Of a DNA stretch of 49,112 bases, positions 17,132-26,548 are shown in pieces. Origin of the DNA: Bryobacter sp. CoA8 C33 (lineage in GTDB: Bacteria; Acidobacteriota; Terriglobia; Bryobacterales; Bryobacteraceae); NCBI GenBank assembly GCA_019931185.1, contig JAINDK010000024.1, forward strand, positions 1 through 49,112. Reading direction: 5' to 3'. Numbering within the stretch: position 1 is the first letter of the stretch; each line of letters begins with the position of its first letter. Under the pieces are notes generated by a model. The model searched no databases. It saw nothing but the letters and a program-made list of their open reading frames with translations, and had not been told where the DNA came from. The translations under genes and the position numbers were made by a program.

Positions 17132-17733
17132 GGCCGGATCAAATCAAACCGCTCCCGCGTGCAGCTGTAGCTCATCCCCCCCATGCGCCCCACTGCGTCC
17201 AGCTTCCCGGCGTCCACCCGATACTCCTCCACCATGCCCTCCGCGTAGTGAAAGCAAACCACCTCCCCCAGCACCAGAATCCCGCTCGTCGGCCGGTCCC
17301 CCATCGGTAGAATCTGCTTCAGCCGGCATTCCAGCTTCGCCGGCGCCTCGGCCACCATCGGTGCACTCACCCGCGTTGCCGCCACCGCCGTTACCCCCGC
17401 CAATTCAAATTCATCCACCTCCGGCCCTACTTCCGCCGCCGTCCGGTTCATCGCCTCCGCTAGTACCACACTCACGATGTTCACAACAAACTCCCCCGTC
17501 TCCTCCACGTTCCGTAGCGTGTCCTTGCGCGGATCCCCGGCCGGCTTGCGCGACGGCGCAAAGCACACCACCGGCGGGTCGGCCGACACCGCATTGAAAA
17601 AACTATACGGCGCCAGATTCCGGACGCCATCTCGCGAAATCGTCGATACCCACGCGATCGGCCGCGGCACCACCGTGCCGATCAGCAGCTTATACAACTC
17701 GCGCGCACTCAGTTCCTCAGGGCAAATGATCAT
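17128..17733 (-). CDS. Flavin reductase-like (FMN-binding split-barrel) protein
   Basis: The product is a 201-aa cytoplasmic protein of the flavin-reductase-like domain family. The FMN-binding segments LLIGTVVPRPIAWVSTISRDG (near residue 16), NLAPYSFFNAVSADPPVVCF and DTLRNVEETGEFVVNI are all visible. Members bind FMN and reduce it or serve as flavin reductase partners of oxygenases. No oxygenase is adjacent. The last codon and stop overlap the convergent DapA-like gene by 4 bp, both stops sharing CTAG. It is divergent from the ACP phosphodiesterase-like gene, with only 24 bp between the starts. Confidence 0.88.
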   Translation of the reverse strand: MIICPEELSARELYKLLIGTVVPRPIAWVSTISRDGVRNLAPYSFFNAVSADPPVVCFAPSRKPAGDPRKDTLRNVEETGEFVVNIVSVVLAEAMNRTAAEVGPEVDEFELAGVTAVAATRVSAPMVAEAPAKLECRLKQILPMGDRPTSGILVLGEVVCFHYAEGMVEEYRVDAGKLDAVGRMGGMSYSCTRERFDLIRP

Positions 17734-17757
17734 ACTTCCAGCCTATGATTGATTCGA

Positions 17758-18384
17758 GTGAACTATCTCGGGCATCTTCTCGTTCTTCCCGATTCCGGCC
17801 TCATCTCTCTTGGCAATCTCCTCGGTGATTTCGTCAAAGGCCGCCTTGACTCCATTGCCGATCCCCAACTCCGCCTCGGCGTCGCCCTCCATCGCGAACT
17901 CGACCGCTACACCGACCAGCACCCCCTCGTCCGCGCCGCCATCGCTCGCATCAGCAGCCCCCGCCGCCGCGTTGCCGGCGTCCTCATCGATGTCTTCTTC
18001 GATCACTTCTACGCCCAGTCCATCGACATTGATGCCTTGCGCCGCCCCCTCCTGCCTCACCTTGCCGCTCTCCCCGCCCCCCTCCAATCCCTCCCCGAAC
18101 GCATGATCACCTCCCACTGGTTTGGCGCCTACGCCACCCCCAGCGGAATCGGCGCCGTCCTCCACCGCATGGAGCAGCGCCGCGGGCGTCCCCTCGGCCT
18201 CACCGGCGCCGAGCAGGAACTCTCCTCCCACTACCAGCACTTCGAGGACGCCGCTCTCGCCTTCCTCCCCGATGCCATAGCCTTTACCAGAGAAACCCTG
18301 CTTCGTCTCCAATCGGCATCCCTGGCGGGGCCTCCACCGGCCGCGGCAGCGGTATCGTCCGCGGATCCTCCTCAAACTTCCTGA
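17758..18384 (+). CDS. acpH: Acyl carrier protein phosphodiesterase (AcpH-like, DUF479)
   Basis: AcpH removes the phosphopantetheine arm from holo-ACP. The 208-aa product shows the family's N-terminal order: NYLGHLLVL, SLGNLLGDFVKG, ALHRELDRYTDQHP and RVAGVLIDVFFDHFYA, where Asp/His residues form the metal site of this HD-like fold. I chose GTG 17758 because it gives an N-terminus (M-NYLGH) aligned with the family, while TTG 17749 adds three residues. The conserved domain ends about 20 residues before the stop, and the Ala/Pro-rich tail is antisense to the metallopeptidase 3' end (101-bp convergent overlap). Confidence 0.85.
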   Translation: MNYLGHLLVLPDSGLISLGNLLGDFVKGRLDSIADPQLRLGVALHRELDRYTDQHPLVRAAIARISSPRRRVAGVLIDVFFDHFYAQSIDIDALRRPLLPHLAALPAPLQSLPERMITSHWFGAYATPSGIGAVLHRMEQRRGRPLGLTGAEQELSSHYQHFEDAALAFLPDAIAFTRETLLRLQSASLAGPPPAAAAVSSADPPQTS

Positions 18385-20671
18385 TCCGCGACCGCAGCCA
18401 CGCATCCACCGCCCCCGTCTGTTCTATCCGCTTCAGGGCCGCGAACGCCTCCTTCCTCGCCCCCGCCGCCGCCTGATCCTCCCGCGCCAGCGCCATCAGA
18501 TGATACACCAGCGCCACCTGCTTCAAATAACCGATCCTCCCTGCCATCCCCGGCCGCTCTTCGCCCGCGAAGGCGTCCCGCCACAGCCGCTCGATCACCT
18601 CCCGCAAGCCCAGCCCACGCTCATCCCGCGCCTCGTGCTGGTCGAGCCGGCTCGCCCGCTGCGGATGCAACAGCATCCCCACCACCATCTGAATCGCCGC
18701 CTCGGCCGGCGCCAGCGCATCAAAGCTCAGCCCCGTGCGCCCGCGAAAGCTCTCCCGCGTCCGCTCATAGCCCGGCGCCGGCGGCGGCATCCGCCGCAGC
18801 AGCGCCTCCGGTAAGCTCAATGCCTCCACCCCGATCGTCTCGAGCAACGCCTCGAGCGCCCTCCTCTGCTCGCCCGCCGCTACCACCTCCGCCACCGGCT
18901 CACCCCCACCGCGCAGCGCATACCGGTAGTTCACTCCCCCCACTACCTTCACGGCCGCCTCCAGCTGATAACGATGGCTCAGGTAAATCGGCACGAGCCG
19001 GTTCTCTAACTCCGACAACGGCGTCCCCACCGGAATCACCTTCTCGCCAAACCCCGCCAGCGCCCGCGCTCGCACCTTCATCATGCGCCTCAACTCATCC
19101 ACCGCATTCGCCCCGTTATCCCAAAGATGGCCCACCGGGTGCGCTCCCCCGGCCGCCCGCGCATCCGTGTCCGAGATCAGGTAAAGCCCCCGTTGGTTCG
19201 CCCGCTCGATCACCTTGCGCAGTTCCCCGGCCTCGTTCGTCCCCGCCGGATAGTGCTGGTAGCCATACTCGATCGCTACCTTGTCCCATTCCCCGATGCC
19301 CACCGCATAGGCCTCCCTCAAATCGATCCCGCCATCGGCGCCAAACGTAAAGTAAGGCGCCGGATAATCCATCACACTCGCCCGCCCGAACGCGCTTGCC
19401 GCGAAGTTGTGCACCAGTCCCAGACAATGCCCCACCTCATGCACCGATAACTGCCGGATCCGCGCAAGCGACATCTCCATCATCCGCCGCGTCGAGGCGT
19501 CCGCCGTCTCATACGGCGCCAACATCCCCTCGGCGATCATAAAATCCTGCCGGATCCGCAGACTCCCCAGCGTCACATGTCCCTTCAGAATCTCTCCCGT
19601 CCGCGGGTCCGTCACACTCGCCCCATAACTCCAGCCCCGCGTCGAACGGTGCACCCACTGGATCACGTTGTAGCGCGCATCCATCGGGTCCGCTCCCTCC
19701 GGCATTAACTCCACCTGAAACGCATTCCGGTATCCGATCGCCTCAAACGCCTGATTCCACCACCGCGCCCCCTCGAGCAGCGCTCCCCGGATCGGCTCCG
19801 GCGCTCCCCGGTCCACGTAGTACACAATCGGCTTCACCGCCTCACTCACCCGCGCCGCCGGATTTTTCTTCTCCAGCCGGTGCCGCGCGATAAACCGCTT
19901 CACGATCGGCTGCTCCACCGGCGTCGCATAATCCATATACCGCGCCATGATGTAGCCCGACCTGGGATCATACACCCGCGGCTGGTATCCCGCCGGCGGC
20001 AATTCGACAAAGCTTTGATGCACCCGCAACGTCAACGCCGCCGCCGTCGGTGTCACACTTGCCACAAACCGTCCTACATTCTCCCCGGCGAAGGTGATCG
20101 TCGCCTCCATCTCCGTGTTCTTCGGAAATGCCTTCGTCCGCGCCATATAGAGCGCACTCCGCGCCGCATCCAGCTTGAAGTTCCCCTGCTTCTGCTCCGC
20201 CAGGGTCCCGGCCACATTCATCGCATCGCGCACCACAAAATTCGTGACATCGATCAATACCTTGCCCCCTTCCTCGGCCTCCACTGTAAAGCCATACAGC
20301 ACGCTCCGCGCAAAGCTGTCCGCCACCGCTTTGCGCTCGGCCGCGTCGTCCGATACCGCCCGGTAGTCGAGGTTCTCCTGCACCAGCAATACCTTCGGGC
20401 CCACCCGCTCAAAATGCACTACCTTCTCCCTGCCCAGCAGTCCCCGGTCGAGCCCCGTGTCGTTCGAGCCCAACCCCGCCGGAAGGCTCTCGTAGTACAA
20501 AAACTCCGTATCGAACTTGTCCACCAGCAGATACAGCTTCCCCGCCCGGGCATCGTGGTAAAGCGGGAAGAAGCCATCCTGCTTCTCAAGCCCGCTCATC
20601 TTACCCGCCAGCGTCGTTTGCCCCATCAAACTGGCCCCGGCCAGCAACATCATTGCGATTGCGCGCGTCAT
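18284..20671 (-). CDS. Secreted zinc metallopeptidase of the DUF5117/DUF5118 type
   Basis: The product is a 795-aa exported metallopeptidase. ATG 20671 begins a signal peptide (TRAIAMMLLAGASLMGQ). The N-terminal 300 residues are the DUF5118/DUF5117-like beta-rich part. The catalytic site HEVGHCLGLVHNF (metzincin HExxHxxGxxH, about residue 412) is followed by the Met-turn-like SVMDYPAPYFTF. The C-terminal part is helical (DUF4953-like). All three zinc histidines are present. The family is common in Acidobacteria and Bacteroidetes, with substrates not established. Its start lies 10 bp from the divergent start at 20682. An upstream in-frame ATG at 20698 would overlap that gene. Confidence 0.9.
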   Translation of the reverse strand: MTRAIAMMLLAGASLMGQTTLAGKMSGLEKQDGFFPLYHDARAGKLYLLVDKFDTEFLYYESLPAGLGSNDTGLDRGLLGREKVVHFERVGPKVLLVQENLDYRAVSDDAAERKAVADSFARSVLYGFTVEAEEGGKVLIDVTNFVVRDAMNVAGTLAEQKQGNFKLDAARSALYMARTKAFPKNTEMEATITFAGENVGRFVASVTPTAAALTLRVHQSFVELPPAGYQPRVYDPRSGYIMARYMDYATPVEQPIVKRFIARHRLEKKNPAARVSEAVKPIVYYVDRGAPEPIRGALLEGARWWNQAFEAIGYRNAFQVELMPEGADPMDARYNVIQWVHRSTRGWSYGASVTDPRTGEILKGHVTLGSLRIRQDFMIAEGMLAPYETADASTRRMMEMSLARIRQLSVHEVGHCLGLVHNFAASAFGRASVMDYPAPYFTFGADGGIDLREAYAVGIGEWDKVAIEYGYQHYPAGTNEAGELRKVIERANQRGLYLISDTDARAAGGAHPVGHLWDNGANAVDELRRMMKVRARALAGFGEKVIPVGTPLSELENRLVPIYLSHRYQLEAAVKVVGGVNYRYALRGGGEPVAEVVAAGEQRRALEALLETIGVEALSLPEALLRRMPPPAPGYERTRESFRGRTGLSFDALAPAEAAIQMVVGMLLHPQRASRLDQHEARDERGLGLREVIERLWRDAFAGEERPGMAGRIGYLKQVALVYHLMALAREDQAAAGARKEAFAALKRIEQTGAVDAWLRSRIRKFEEDPRTIPLPRPVEAPPGMPIGDEAGFLW

Positions 20672-20681
20672 ACTGGCTATT

Positions 20682-22352
20682 ATGCGGGCCCTCAGCATTC
20701 TTTTGTTTCTCGCCGTCGCCGGCGCGGCGCAAAACCCCTGTCCCGATACTCTCGTCTTCTCCACCTGCGACATATCCTTCGAATTGGATGCCGCCGAATC
20801 CGCCGCCCACCCCGATCCCTGGCGCACCGTCCAGCTCAGCGCCGAAGTCAAAAGCCCCCGCTTCCGCACCTTCATCGCTCATGCCTTCTGGGACGGCGGC
20901 CGCAAGCTCGTCCTCCGCGTTACCCCCACTGACGACGGCCTCTGGGAACTCAAACTCTCAAGCAACATCGCCCGCTTCGACAAACTCAACCTCAGCTTCC
21001 AAGGCCTTCCCGGCGAGCTCCCCGGCTTTCTCGAGCGCGCCAATGTCCACCACTGGCGCTACACCGGCTCCCGCCAGCCACACCTCTGGCTCGGCGCCGA
21101 AGTCTGGGATTTCCGTTCCGCGGCCGAGGAATCCTTCGCCGCCATCAAAGCCCAGGGCGCCACCCATATCCGTACCCTCCTCGAGCCCGCCTGGCCCCCC
21201 GACCCCGCCCGCTTCGCCGCCTTCGAAAAACGCGTCCAAACCCTCAATTCCGACGGCATCGTCGTCGACATCGTTCTCGCCGGCCCGGGCGGCGCCCTCC
21301 TTCGCGCCCTCCCCGACTGGAATACCCGCGAGCGCTACTTCCGCTACCTCCTCAGCCGCCTCGCCCCCCTCAACGTCACCTGGGAAATCGTCAAGGACTG
21401 GGAAACTTACCCCCAAGCCCGCGGTCTGCTCAAGGACCTCGGCGCCCTCATTCAAAAACTCGATCCCTATTCTCACCCCCGCTCCGCTTACCCCCTCTCG
21501 AGCACCTCCGCCTTCGTCAAGGACGGCTGGATGACCCACCTGCTCGTCAACGGCGAAGACCCCGCTATTCCCGCCATCGAGCACCAGCTCCACGGCCTCC
21601 CCCTCGTCTCCATCGGCAAACGCCAGTCCCTGCGTACCCTCTACAGCGCCACCTTCGCCGGCTCTTACCCCGGCTACGGCGCCACCCGCGCTCTCGCTTC
21701 CCTCCTCGGCAAAACACGCTACTGGGATCTCCAGCCTTACTTCGACGTCTCCAACGGCCGTTGTCTCGCCCTCATCGGCACCGAATACCTGGTCTATGTC
21801 GATCGCCCCGGCATCGTCGAAGTCGAGGTCGAAAAACATGGCTACGATGCCGCCTGGGTCGATGCCGCCACCGGCGAACGCACCCCCCTCAAGGAATTCA
21901 AGGGCGAGCACTTCATCGCCGAAACCCCCTCGAAGGACCGCGAATGGATCCTCCACCTCTCCCGCGAAGGCCGTAAAGAGGGCATGCTCAAAAGCTATAA
22001 ATTCGAAAGCACTCCGGTCTTCCTCCAAGAAGTCGAAGTCGATCCCAAGCGCCTCCCTTTTTCGACGACCCTCAAGGACAACGCCAACCTCAAAGCCGGC
22101 TCCCCCGTCTCCCTCTCGCTCAACATCACCCGCGATACCCGCGCCACCCGCTTCATGCAGTACCTTGTCACCGCCGATGTCCCCACCGAAATGCAGGGCA
22201 TGCAAGTCTTCTCCACCAACGGCCAGACGCCCGTCGTCTTCCCCGCCGCCCTCGCCGCCCGCCTGCCCGCCGTACTCAGCATCCGGATTCTCGCCATGAA
22301 CTCCAACGGCAAACTCTACTCCCTCGACCGCATCGTGAGGCTCGAGCCTTGA
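20682..22352 (+). CDS. Secreted DUF5060-type putative glycosidase-like protein
   Basis: The product is a 556-aa exported protein (signal peptide RALSILLFLAVAGAAQ). The N-terminal 100 residues form a DUF5060-like Ig domain (WRTVQLSAEVKSPRFRTF, then DGLWELKL). The middle part looks like a barrel related to DUF4038-type glycosidases, with GSRQPHLWLGAEVWDF, AIKAQGATHIRTLLEPAW and VTWEIVKDWETYPQ. In such enzymes an acidic pair is catalytic, and the Glu in NVTWEIVKDWE is a candidate. A later segment (YVDRPGIVEVEV) resembles the collagen-binding-like C-terminal domain found in these proteins. The substrate is unknown. The gene overlaps tsaB by 4 bp (TTGA). Confidence 0.75.
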   Translation: MRALSILLFLAVAGAAQNPCPDTLVFSTCDISFELDAAESAAHPDPWRTVQLSAEVKSPRFRTFIAHAFWDGGRKLVLRVTPTDDGLWELKLSSNIARFDKLNLSFQGLPGELPGFLERANVHHWRYTGSRQPHLWLGAEVWDFRSAAEESFAAIKAQGATHIRTLLEPAWPPDPARFAAFEKRVQTLNSDGIVVDIVLAGPGGALLRALPDWNTRERYFRYLLSRLAPLNVTWEIVKDWETYPQARGLLKDLGALIQKLDPYSHPRSAYPLSSTSAFVKDGWMTHLLVNGEDPAIPAIEHQLHGLPLVSIGKRQSLRTLYSATFAGSYPGYGATRALASLLGKTRYWDLQPYFDVSNGRCLALIGTEYLVYVDRPGIVEVEVEKHGYDAAWVDAATGERTPLKEFKGEHFIAETPSKDREWILHLSREGRKEGMLKSYKFESTPVFLQEVEVDPKRLPFSTTLKDNANLKAGSPVSLSLNITRDTRATRFMQYLVTADVPTEMQGMQVFSTNGQTPVVFPAALAARLPAVLSIRILAMNSNGKLYSLDRIVRLEP

Positions 22353-22969
22353 TTCTCGCCCTCGATACCACCCACGAACAAGGCAGCATCGCCCTCATCG
22401 ACCAGGGGCGCATCCTCTGCGAATACCCACTCGACGGCGCCGACGGCTTCGGCCATACCCTCTTTGCCGCCATCGCCGCCCTCCCCGTTCCTCTTGACCG
22501 CATCGATGCCTTCTCCGCCGCCTGCGGTCCCGGCACCTTCACCGGCGTCCGCATCGGCCTCACCGCCGTCAAGGGCCTCGCCGAGGCCACCGGCAAACCC
22601 GCCTACGGCATCAGCAATCTCGCCGCCCTGCTTACCTTTGCCCGCTCCCCCCGCGCCATCCCCTTTTATGACGCCCGCCGCGGCGATGTCTATGCCCGCC
22701 GCCTCGATGGCGAAGAAGTCGTGATTCCCCTCGCCCAACTCCCCCTCATCGCCCCGCCCCCCGTCGAGTGGATTTCCCCGCAAAACTTCCCCGGCTTCGA
22801 CCTCACCCCCGCCCCCTCTCTCATCGCCGGTGCCCTCGGTCTCCTCGCCGAAAAACGCTTCCTCGCCGGCGACCGTCCCGACCCCGCTACCCTCGATGCC
22901 AACTACGTCCGCCGCACCGACGCCGAACTGAATTGGCGCGATACCGGCGCCCTCCCCAACCGCTCCTGA
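22349..22969 (+). CDS. tsaB: tRNA threonylcarbamoyladenosine synthesis protein TsaB
   Basis: TsaB is the scaffold partner of TsaD and TsaE in making t6A at position 37 of ANN-decoding tRNAs. The 206-aa product has the family's ASKHA-type opening ILALDTTHEQGSIALI and the signature ACGPGTFTGVRIGLTAVKGL (about residues 59-78), followed by YGISNLAALL. The start is a TTG that overlaps the previous stop (TTGA), with GTGAGG about 9 bp upstream. Translation is therefore probably coupled to the DUF5060 gene, an unrelated function. Other t6A genes are not in the window. Confidence 0.94.
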   Translation: MILALDTTHEQGSIALIDQGRILCEYPLDGADGFGHTLFAAIAALPVPLDRIDAFSAACGPGTFTGVRIGLTAVKGLAEATGKPAYGISNLAALLTFARSPRAIPFYDARRGDVYARRLDGEEVVIPLAQLPLIAPPPVEWISPQNFPGFDLTPAPSLIAGALGLLAEKRFLAGDRPDPATLDANYVRRTDAELNWRDTGALPNRS

Positions 22970-23029
22970 ATTCCTCGCCCGGTTTATGGCAACCTAGTAG
23001 TTGGTAATCCCGTCCTCTTTAGCTTGATC

Positions 23030-24517
23030 ATGAATTCTCTAGTGCGTTTCCTGGCCCTTCTGCTCGGCCTGCTCACCCTGCTCCCCGCCCAAGCCCCCAG
23101 CTCTCTCAACTGGGCCAGCTACCTCCGCGGCGGCAATTCCGATACGGCCGTCAAGGTGCTCGTCGAGCCCTTCGGCGATATCTGGATCGGTGGCCACTCC
23201 GCCGGTAAATATGAAGCCTACGGCCCCAACGAACCCTTTCAGCTCAACAACGCCGGCCGTACCGATATCTTCCTGCTCAAGCTCCGCGTCAATCCCGACG
23301 GCAGCGCCACCACTCTGTTCTTTACTTGGCTTGGCGGCGCCGACATCGAAGAACTCACCGACATGAAGTTCGACGCCGCTGGCCGCGTCGTCCTCACCGG
23401 CCTCACCAACTCCAATAACTTCCCCATGGCGGGCAGCCCCTTTCAGAACATCATCGGCGGCGACTTCGATAGCTTCGTTTCCATCATCGACCCCAATCAG
23501 GGCGGTGCCCCCTCGCTTTTCTACAGCACCTACTACGGCGGCGTCGAGCGCGAATTCGCCCGCGCCCTCGCCATCGGCGCCAACGGCAACATCGCCGTCG
23601 TCGGCAATACTGCCGCCGAAAAAATCCCCGGCGCCGAAAACGGCGCCCAGCCCGTTCGCCGCGGCAACACCGACGCCTTCGTCTTTTGCTTCAACCCCTC
23701 CAGCACTACCCTGATCTACGCCTCCTTCCTCGGCGGCAACGGCAACGATACCGCCAGCAGCGTCGTCATCGATTCCACCAACAGAATCTGGTTTGCCGGC
23801 ACTTCCAGCTCTGACGATTTCCCCCTCACCGAGAACGCCCTCCAGCTCAGCTCCACCGGCTTTGCCGACGGCTACGTCGCCGCTGTCGACCCCGCCCGCC
23901 GCGGTCTCGACTCTTTTCTCTTTGGCACTCTCATCGGCGGCAGCGGCAGCGATGAAGCCCGCGCCCTTGCCCTCGACCGCCGCGGCAATCTCTGGGTCGG
24001 CGGTATTACTTTCTCCTCCGACTTCCCCACCACCGCCCGCGCCATGCAGGGCGCCCTCGGCGGCGGCACCGATGCCTTCCTCCTCCAGTTTGACCCCCGC
24101 CTCCGCGGTAAGGATGCTCTCCTTTACAGCACCTACCTCGGCGGCTCCGGCTTTGAGTTCCTCTATGACATGAAACTCATCGATGACTCCCGCGTCGCCC
24201 TCGCTGGCTACTCCATGTCCGGGCAACTGCCCACCACCGCCAACGCCGTCCGCCGCAATCCCGCCAGCCCCTTCGCGGACGGGATGGTCGCCGTCGTCAA
24301 TTCCGCCAATATCGCCAGCGAAGGCCTAGAATACCTTTCCTACTTCGGCGGCTCCGCCACCGATGTCGTCAATTCCGTCGCCTTTGACCCCGCTAACCCC
24401 CGCCTTCTCTACCTCGTCGGTTACACAACCTCATCCGATCTCCCCACCAGCGATAATTCCTCCCGCGCCAACCCCGCTCCCGCTCCAAACGCTTTCGGGG
24501 CTCGCATCATCCGTTAA
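23030..24517 (+). CDS. Secreted SBBP-repeat beta-propeller protein
   Basis: The product is a 495-aa exported protein (signal peptide NSLVRFLALLLGLLTLLPAQA). At least five SBBP-type repeats are visible, each with a Y-x-T/S-Y/F-L/Y-GG core followed by a DIWIGG-like or NIAVVGNT-like strand. Cores include STYYGGVERE, ASFLGGNGND, GTLIGGSGSDEA, STYLGGSGFE and SYFGGSATD. SBBP repeats build bacterial beta-propellers exposed outside the cell, with binding or adhesion roles suspected. No C-terminal sorting domain is seen. ATG 23030 is chosen over TTG 23024 for the signal peptide. Confidence 0.9.
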   Translation: MNSLVRFLALLLGLLTLLPAQAPSSLNWASYLRGGNSDTAVKVLVEPFGDIWIGGHSAGKYEAYGPNEPFQLNNAGRTDIFLLKLRVNPDGSATTLFFTWLGGADIEELTDMKFDAAGRVVLTGLTNSNNFPMAGSPFQNIIGGDFDSFVSIIDPNQGGAPSLFYSTYYGGVEREFARALAIGANGNIAVVGNTAAEKIPGAENGAQPVRRGNTDAFVFCFNPSSTTLIYASFLGGNGNDTASSVVIDSTNRIWFAGTSSSDDFPLTENALQLSSTGFADGYVAAVDPARRGLDSFLFGTLIGGSGSDEARALALDRRGNLWVGGITFSSDFPTTARAMQGALGGGTDAFLLQFDPRLRGKDALLYSTYLGGSGFEFLYDMKLIDDSRVALAGYSMSGQLPTTANAVRRNPASPFADGMVAVVNSANIASEGLEYLSYFGGSATDVVNSVAFDPANPRLLYLVGYTTSSDLPTSDNSSRANPAPAPNAFGARIIR

Positions 24518-24613
24518 ATTTTTTACCTAGTAGCACGGTAACGCTAGCCCCCTCTTCGATTTCATGTCATAGTACACTTCAGAATTGCCGATAAGGCCGA
24601 ACGGGGATTATCG

Positions 24614-26527
24614 ATGACCATTAGACAGCGACGGCTCACCGCCGCCATTCTTTCTTTCTCTCTCCTTCCCGCCTCCATCGCTCAGGATCAGGACTCTACT
24701 CTTGCTTCCCTCACCGAGCCCAATGGAGCCAACTGCAGCTTCAAGTCCAATCCGGACGAATATACTTCCCGCGAGGCCAGCATTCGCGACCTCGTCGCTG
24801 AGCGCACTGCTCGTTTCCTCACCCCCCACTCCTCAAACACACCTCGCACGGCTGACCCCGGCTCGATTCGTCTCAAGGGCTTCATCGATGAGGCCATCTT
24901 CAGCCGTTTGCTTTCCGCTGGCGTGCCCAGCGCCCGTCTGTCCTCTGACGAAGAATTCCTCCGCCGCATCTACCTCGATCTCACCGGCCGGATCCCCACT
25001 ATCGAACAGTACCGGGAATTTATGGCCGACAAGAGCGAACGCAAACGCTCGGCAGTGATTGACCGTCTCCTCTATTCCCGCGAATTCACCGACAAGTGGA
25101 CCATGTGGTTCGGCGATCTCCTCCAATATGGCCGTACCAACTCCTTCCGCAGCCAATCCGTCAACGCCCGCAACCAGTTCTTCTTTTGGCTCCGCGACCG
25201 TGTTTCCAATAACACCTCGATTCGCGACGTCGTTTTTGAGTTGATCACCGCGAAGGGCAATACCGAAGATCCCGCTTCCTCCGGCGCCGCCAGTTGGATC
25301 AATCGCTGGTCCACCCCCGGTGGTCCCATTGAGGATACCTACGACACCCTCTTTTCCCGCAGCGCCACCATCTTCATGGGTATGTCTCATTACGACTGCC
25401 TGATCTGCCATGACGGCCGTGGCCACCTCGAGCAACTCAGCAGTTGGGGCCGCCGCGCCACCCGGCTCGAGGCCTATCAGATGGCGGCTTATTTCTCTCG
25501 CGTCCGCCTCACGGGCCGCCCCCAAACCGCCGCTTCCTTCCCCAATTCTTTCGATATTTCCGATGTCACTACCGGCAACTACAACCTGAACACTACCTTC
25601 GGCAACCGGCCTCGCCGCGTCGCCATCGGTGCCCTTCGCAGCGCCAACCCCATTTGGCGTAACACGGAAACGGAATCGCTTACCAGCGACTGGCGCGCCC
25701 AGTTCGCCAACCGCCTCATCAATGATCGCATGTTCGCCCGTAACTTCGCCAATCGCATCTGGAAGCAAATGTTTAACATGGGCCTTGTCGAACCCGTTGA
25801 TCAACTCGATCCCGGCCGCCTCGATCCCAAAAATCCCCCTGCCGGAGAATGGACCCTCCAGGCCACCCACCCCGAACTTCTCGAACGCCTCGCCGACGAG
25901 TTGATTCAGGGCAACTTCGACCTCCGCGAGTTCCTTCGCACCATTGCCGAGTCCAACGCCTATCAGCTCAGCTCCGACTATGGCGATAGCTGGCGCTCAG
26001 AATTCGTTCCCCTCTTTGCCCGCCACTTTGCCCGCCGCCTCGAAGGCGAAGAAGTCCACGACGCCATGCAAATCGCCACCAACGTTCTCGGCCGCTACAC
26101 CATCGGCGGCTGGGCCGACCCCGTCAACTGGGCCATGCAAATGCCTGAGCCGATCGAGCCTTCCTCCAACATTGCCGTGCGCGACTTTATGAGTCTCTTC
26201 CTCCGGGGCAATCGCGATAACCAATCCCGCTCCCAGGACGGCAGCACCCTCCAACAGCTCAACATGATGAACAATACCTTTGTCACTTCCCGTGCCAAGG
26301 TCGCCGCATCTCCCATCCTCCGCGCCATTGCCCTGCAAACCAATGCCCGCGCGATGTCCGAAGAACTCTTTATCCGCTTCCTGGGTCGCCTTCCCTCCGA
26401 TTCCGAACTCATCCGCGCCGAGGCCTTCATCACCCGCGCCGGTTCTGTTCAAACCGCTAGAAACACTGCTGTCGAAGACCTCGCCTGGGTCCTGATGAAC
26501 AAGCAGGAATTCATCTTCAGCTACTAG
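24614..26527 (+). CDS. Secreted DUF1549/DUF1553 domain protein
   Basis: The product is a 637-aa exported protein with an N-terminal hydrophobic signal (AAILSFSLLPASIAQ). DUF1549 lies around residues 95-270, with SSDEEFLRRIYLDLTGRIPTIEQ, LLYSREFTDKWTMWFGDLLQY and a CLICHDG motif (CxxCH, about residue 262). DUF1553 follows, with RMFARNFANRIWKQMFNMGLVEPVD and LLERLADELIQGNFDLREFLRTI. In Planctomycetes and Acidobacteria these genes are almost always paired with DUF1501 genes, as here (26549). The function is not established. The CxxCH could bind heme or be structural. GGGG lies about 7 bp before ATG 24614. Confidence 0.93.
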   Translation: MTIRQRRLTAAILSFSLLPASIAQDQDSTLASLTEPNGANCSFKSNPDEYTSREASIRDLVAERTARFLTPHSSNTPRTADPGSIRLKGFIDEAIFSRLLSAGVPSARLSSDEEFLRRIYLDLTGRIPTIEQYREFMADKSERKRSAVIDRLLYSREFTDKWTMWFGDLLQYGRTNSFRSQSVNARNQFFFWLRDRVSNNTSIRDVVFELITAKGNTEDPASSGAASWINRWSTPGGPIEDTYDTLFSRSATIFMGMSHYDCLICHDGRGHLEQLSSWGRRATRLEAYQMAAYFSRVRLTGRPQTAASFPNSFDISDVTTGNYNLNTTFGNRPRRVAIGALRSANPIWRNTETESLTSDWRAQFANRLINDRMFARNFANRIWKQMFNMGLVEPVDQLDPGRLDPKNPPAGEWTLQATHPELLERLADELIQGNFDLREFLRTIAESNAYQLSSDYGDSWRSEFVPLFARHFARRLEGEEVHDAMQIATNVLGRYTIGGWADPVNWAMQMPEPIEPSSNIAVRDFMSLFLRGNRDNQSRSQDGSTLQQLNMMNNTFVTSRAKVAASPILRAIALQTNARAMSEELFIRFLGRLPSDSELIRAEAFITRAGSVQTARNTAVEDLAWVLMNKQEFIFSY

Positions 26528-26548
26528 AGGAAATAGGAGAGACTCATC

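Noticed and set aside
23505-24380. Regular DNA-level repeats suggesting a CRISPR or satellite array
   Set aside because: The periodicity comes from SBBP protein repeats in a continuous coding frame. The units differ in DNA sequence and length.
24518-24613. Possible terminator or regulatory RNA between the SBBP and DUF1549 genes
   Set aside because: No stem followed by a T-run and no conserved RNA pattern could be found in these 96 bases.
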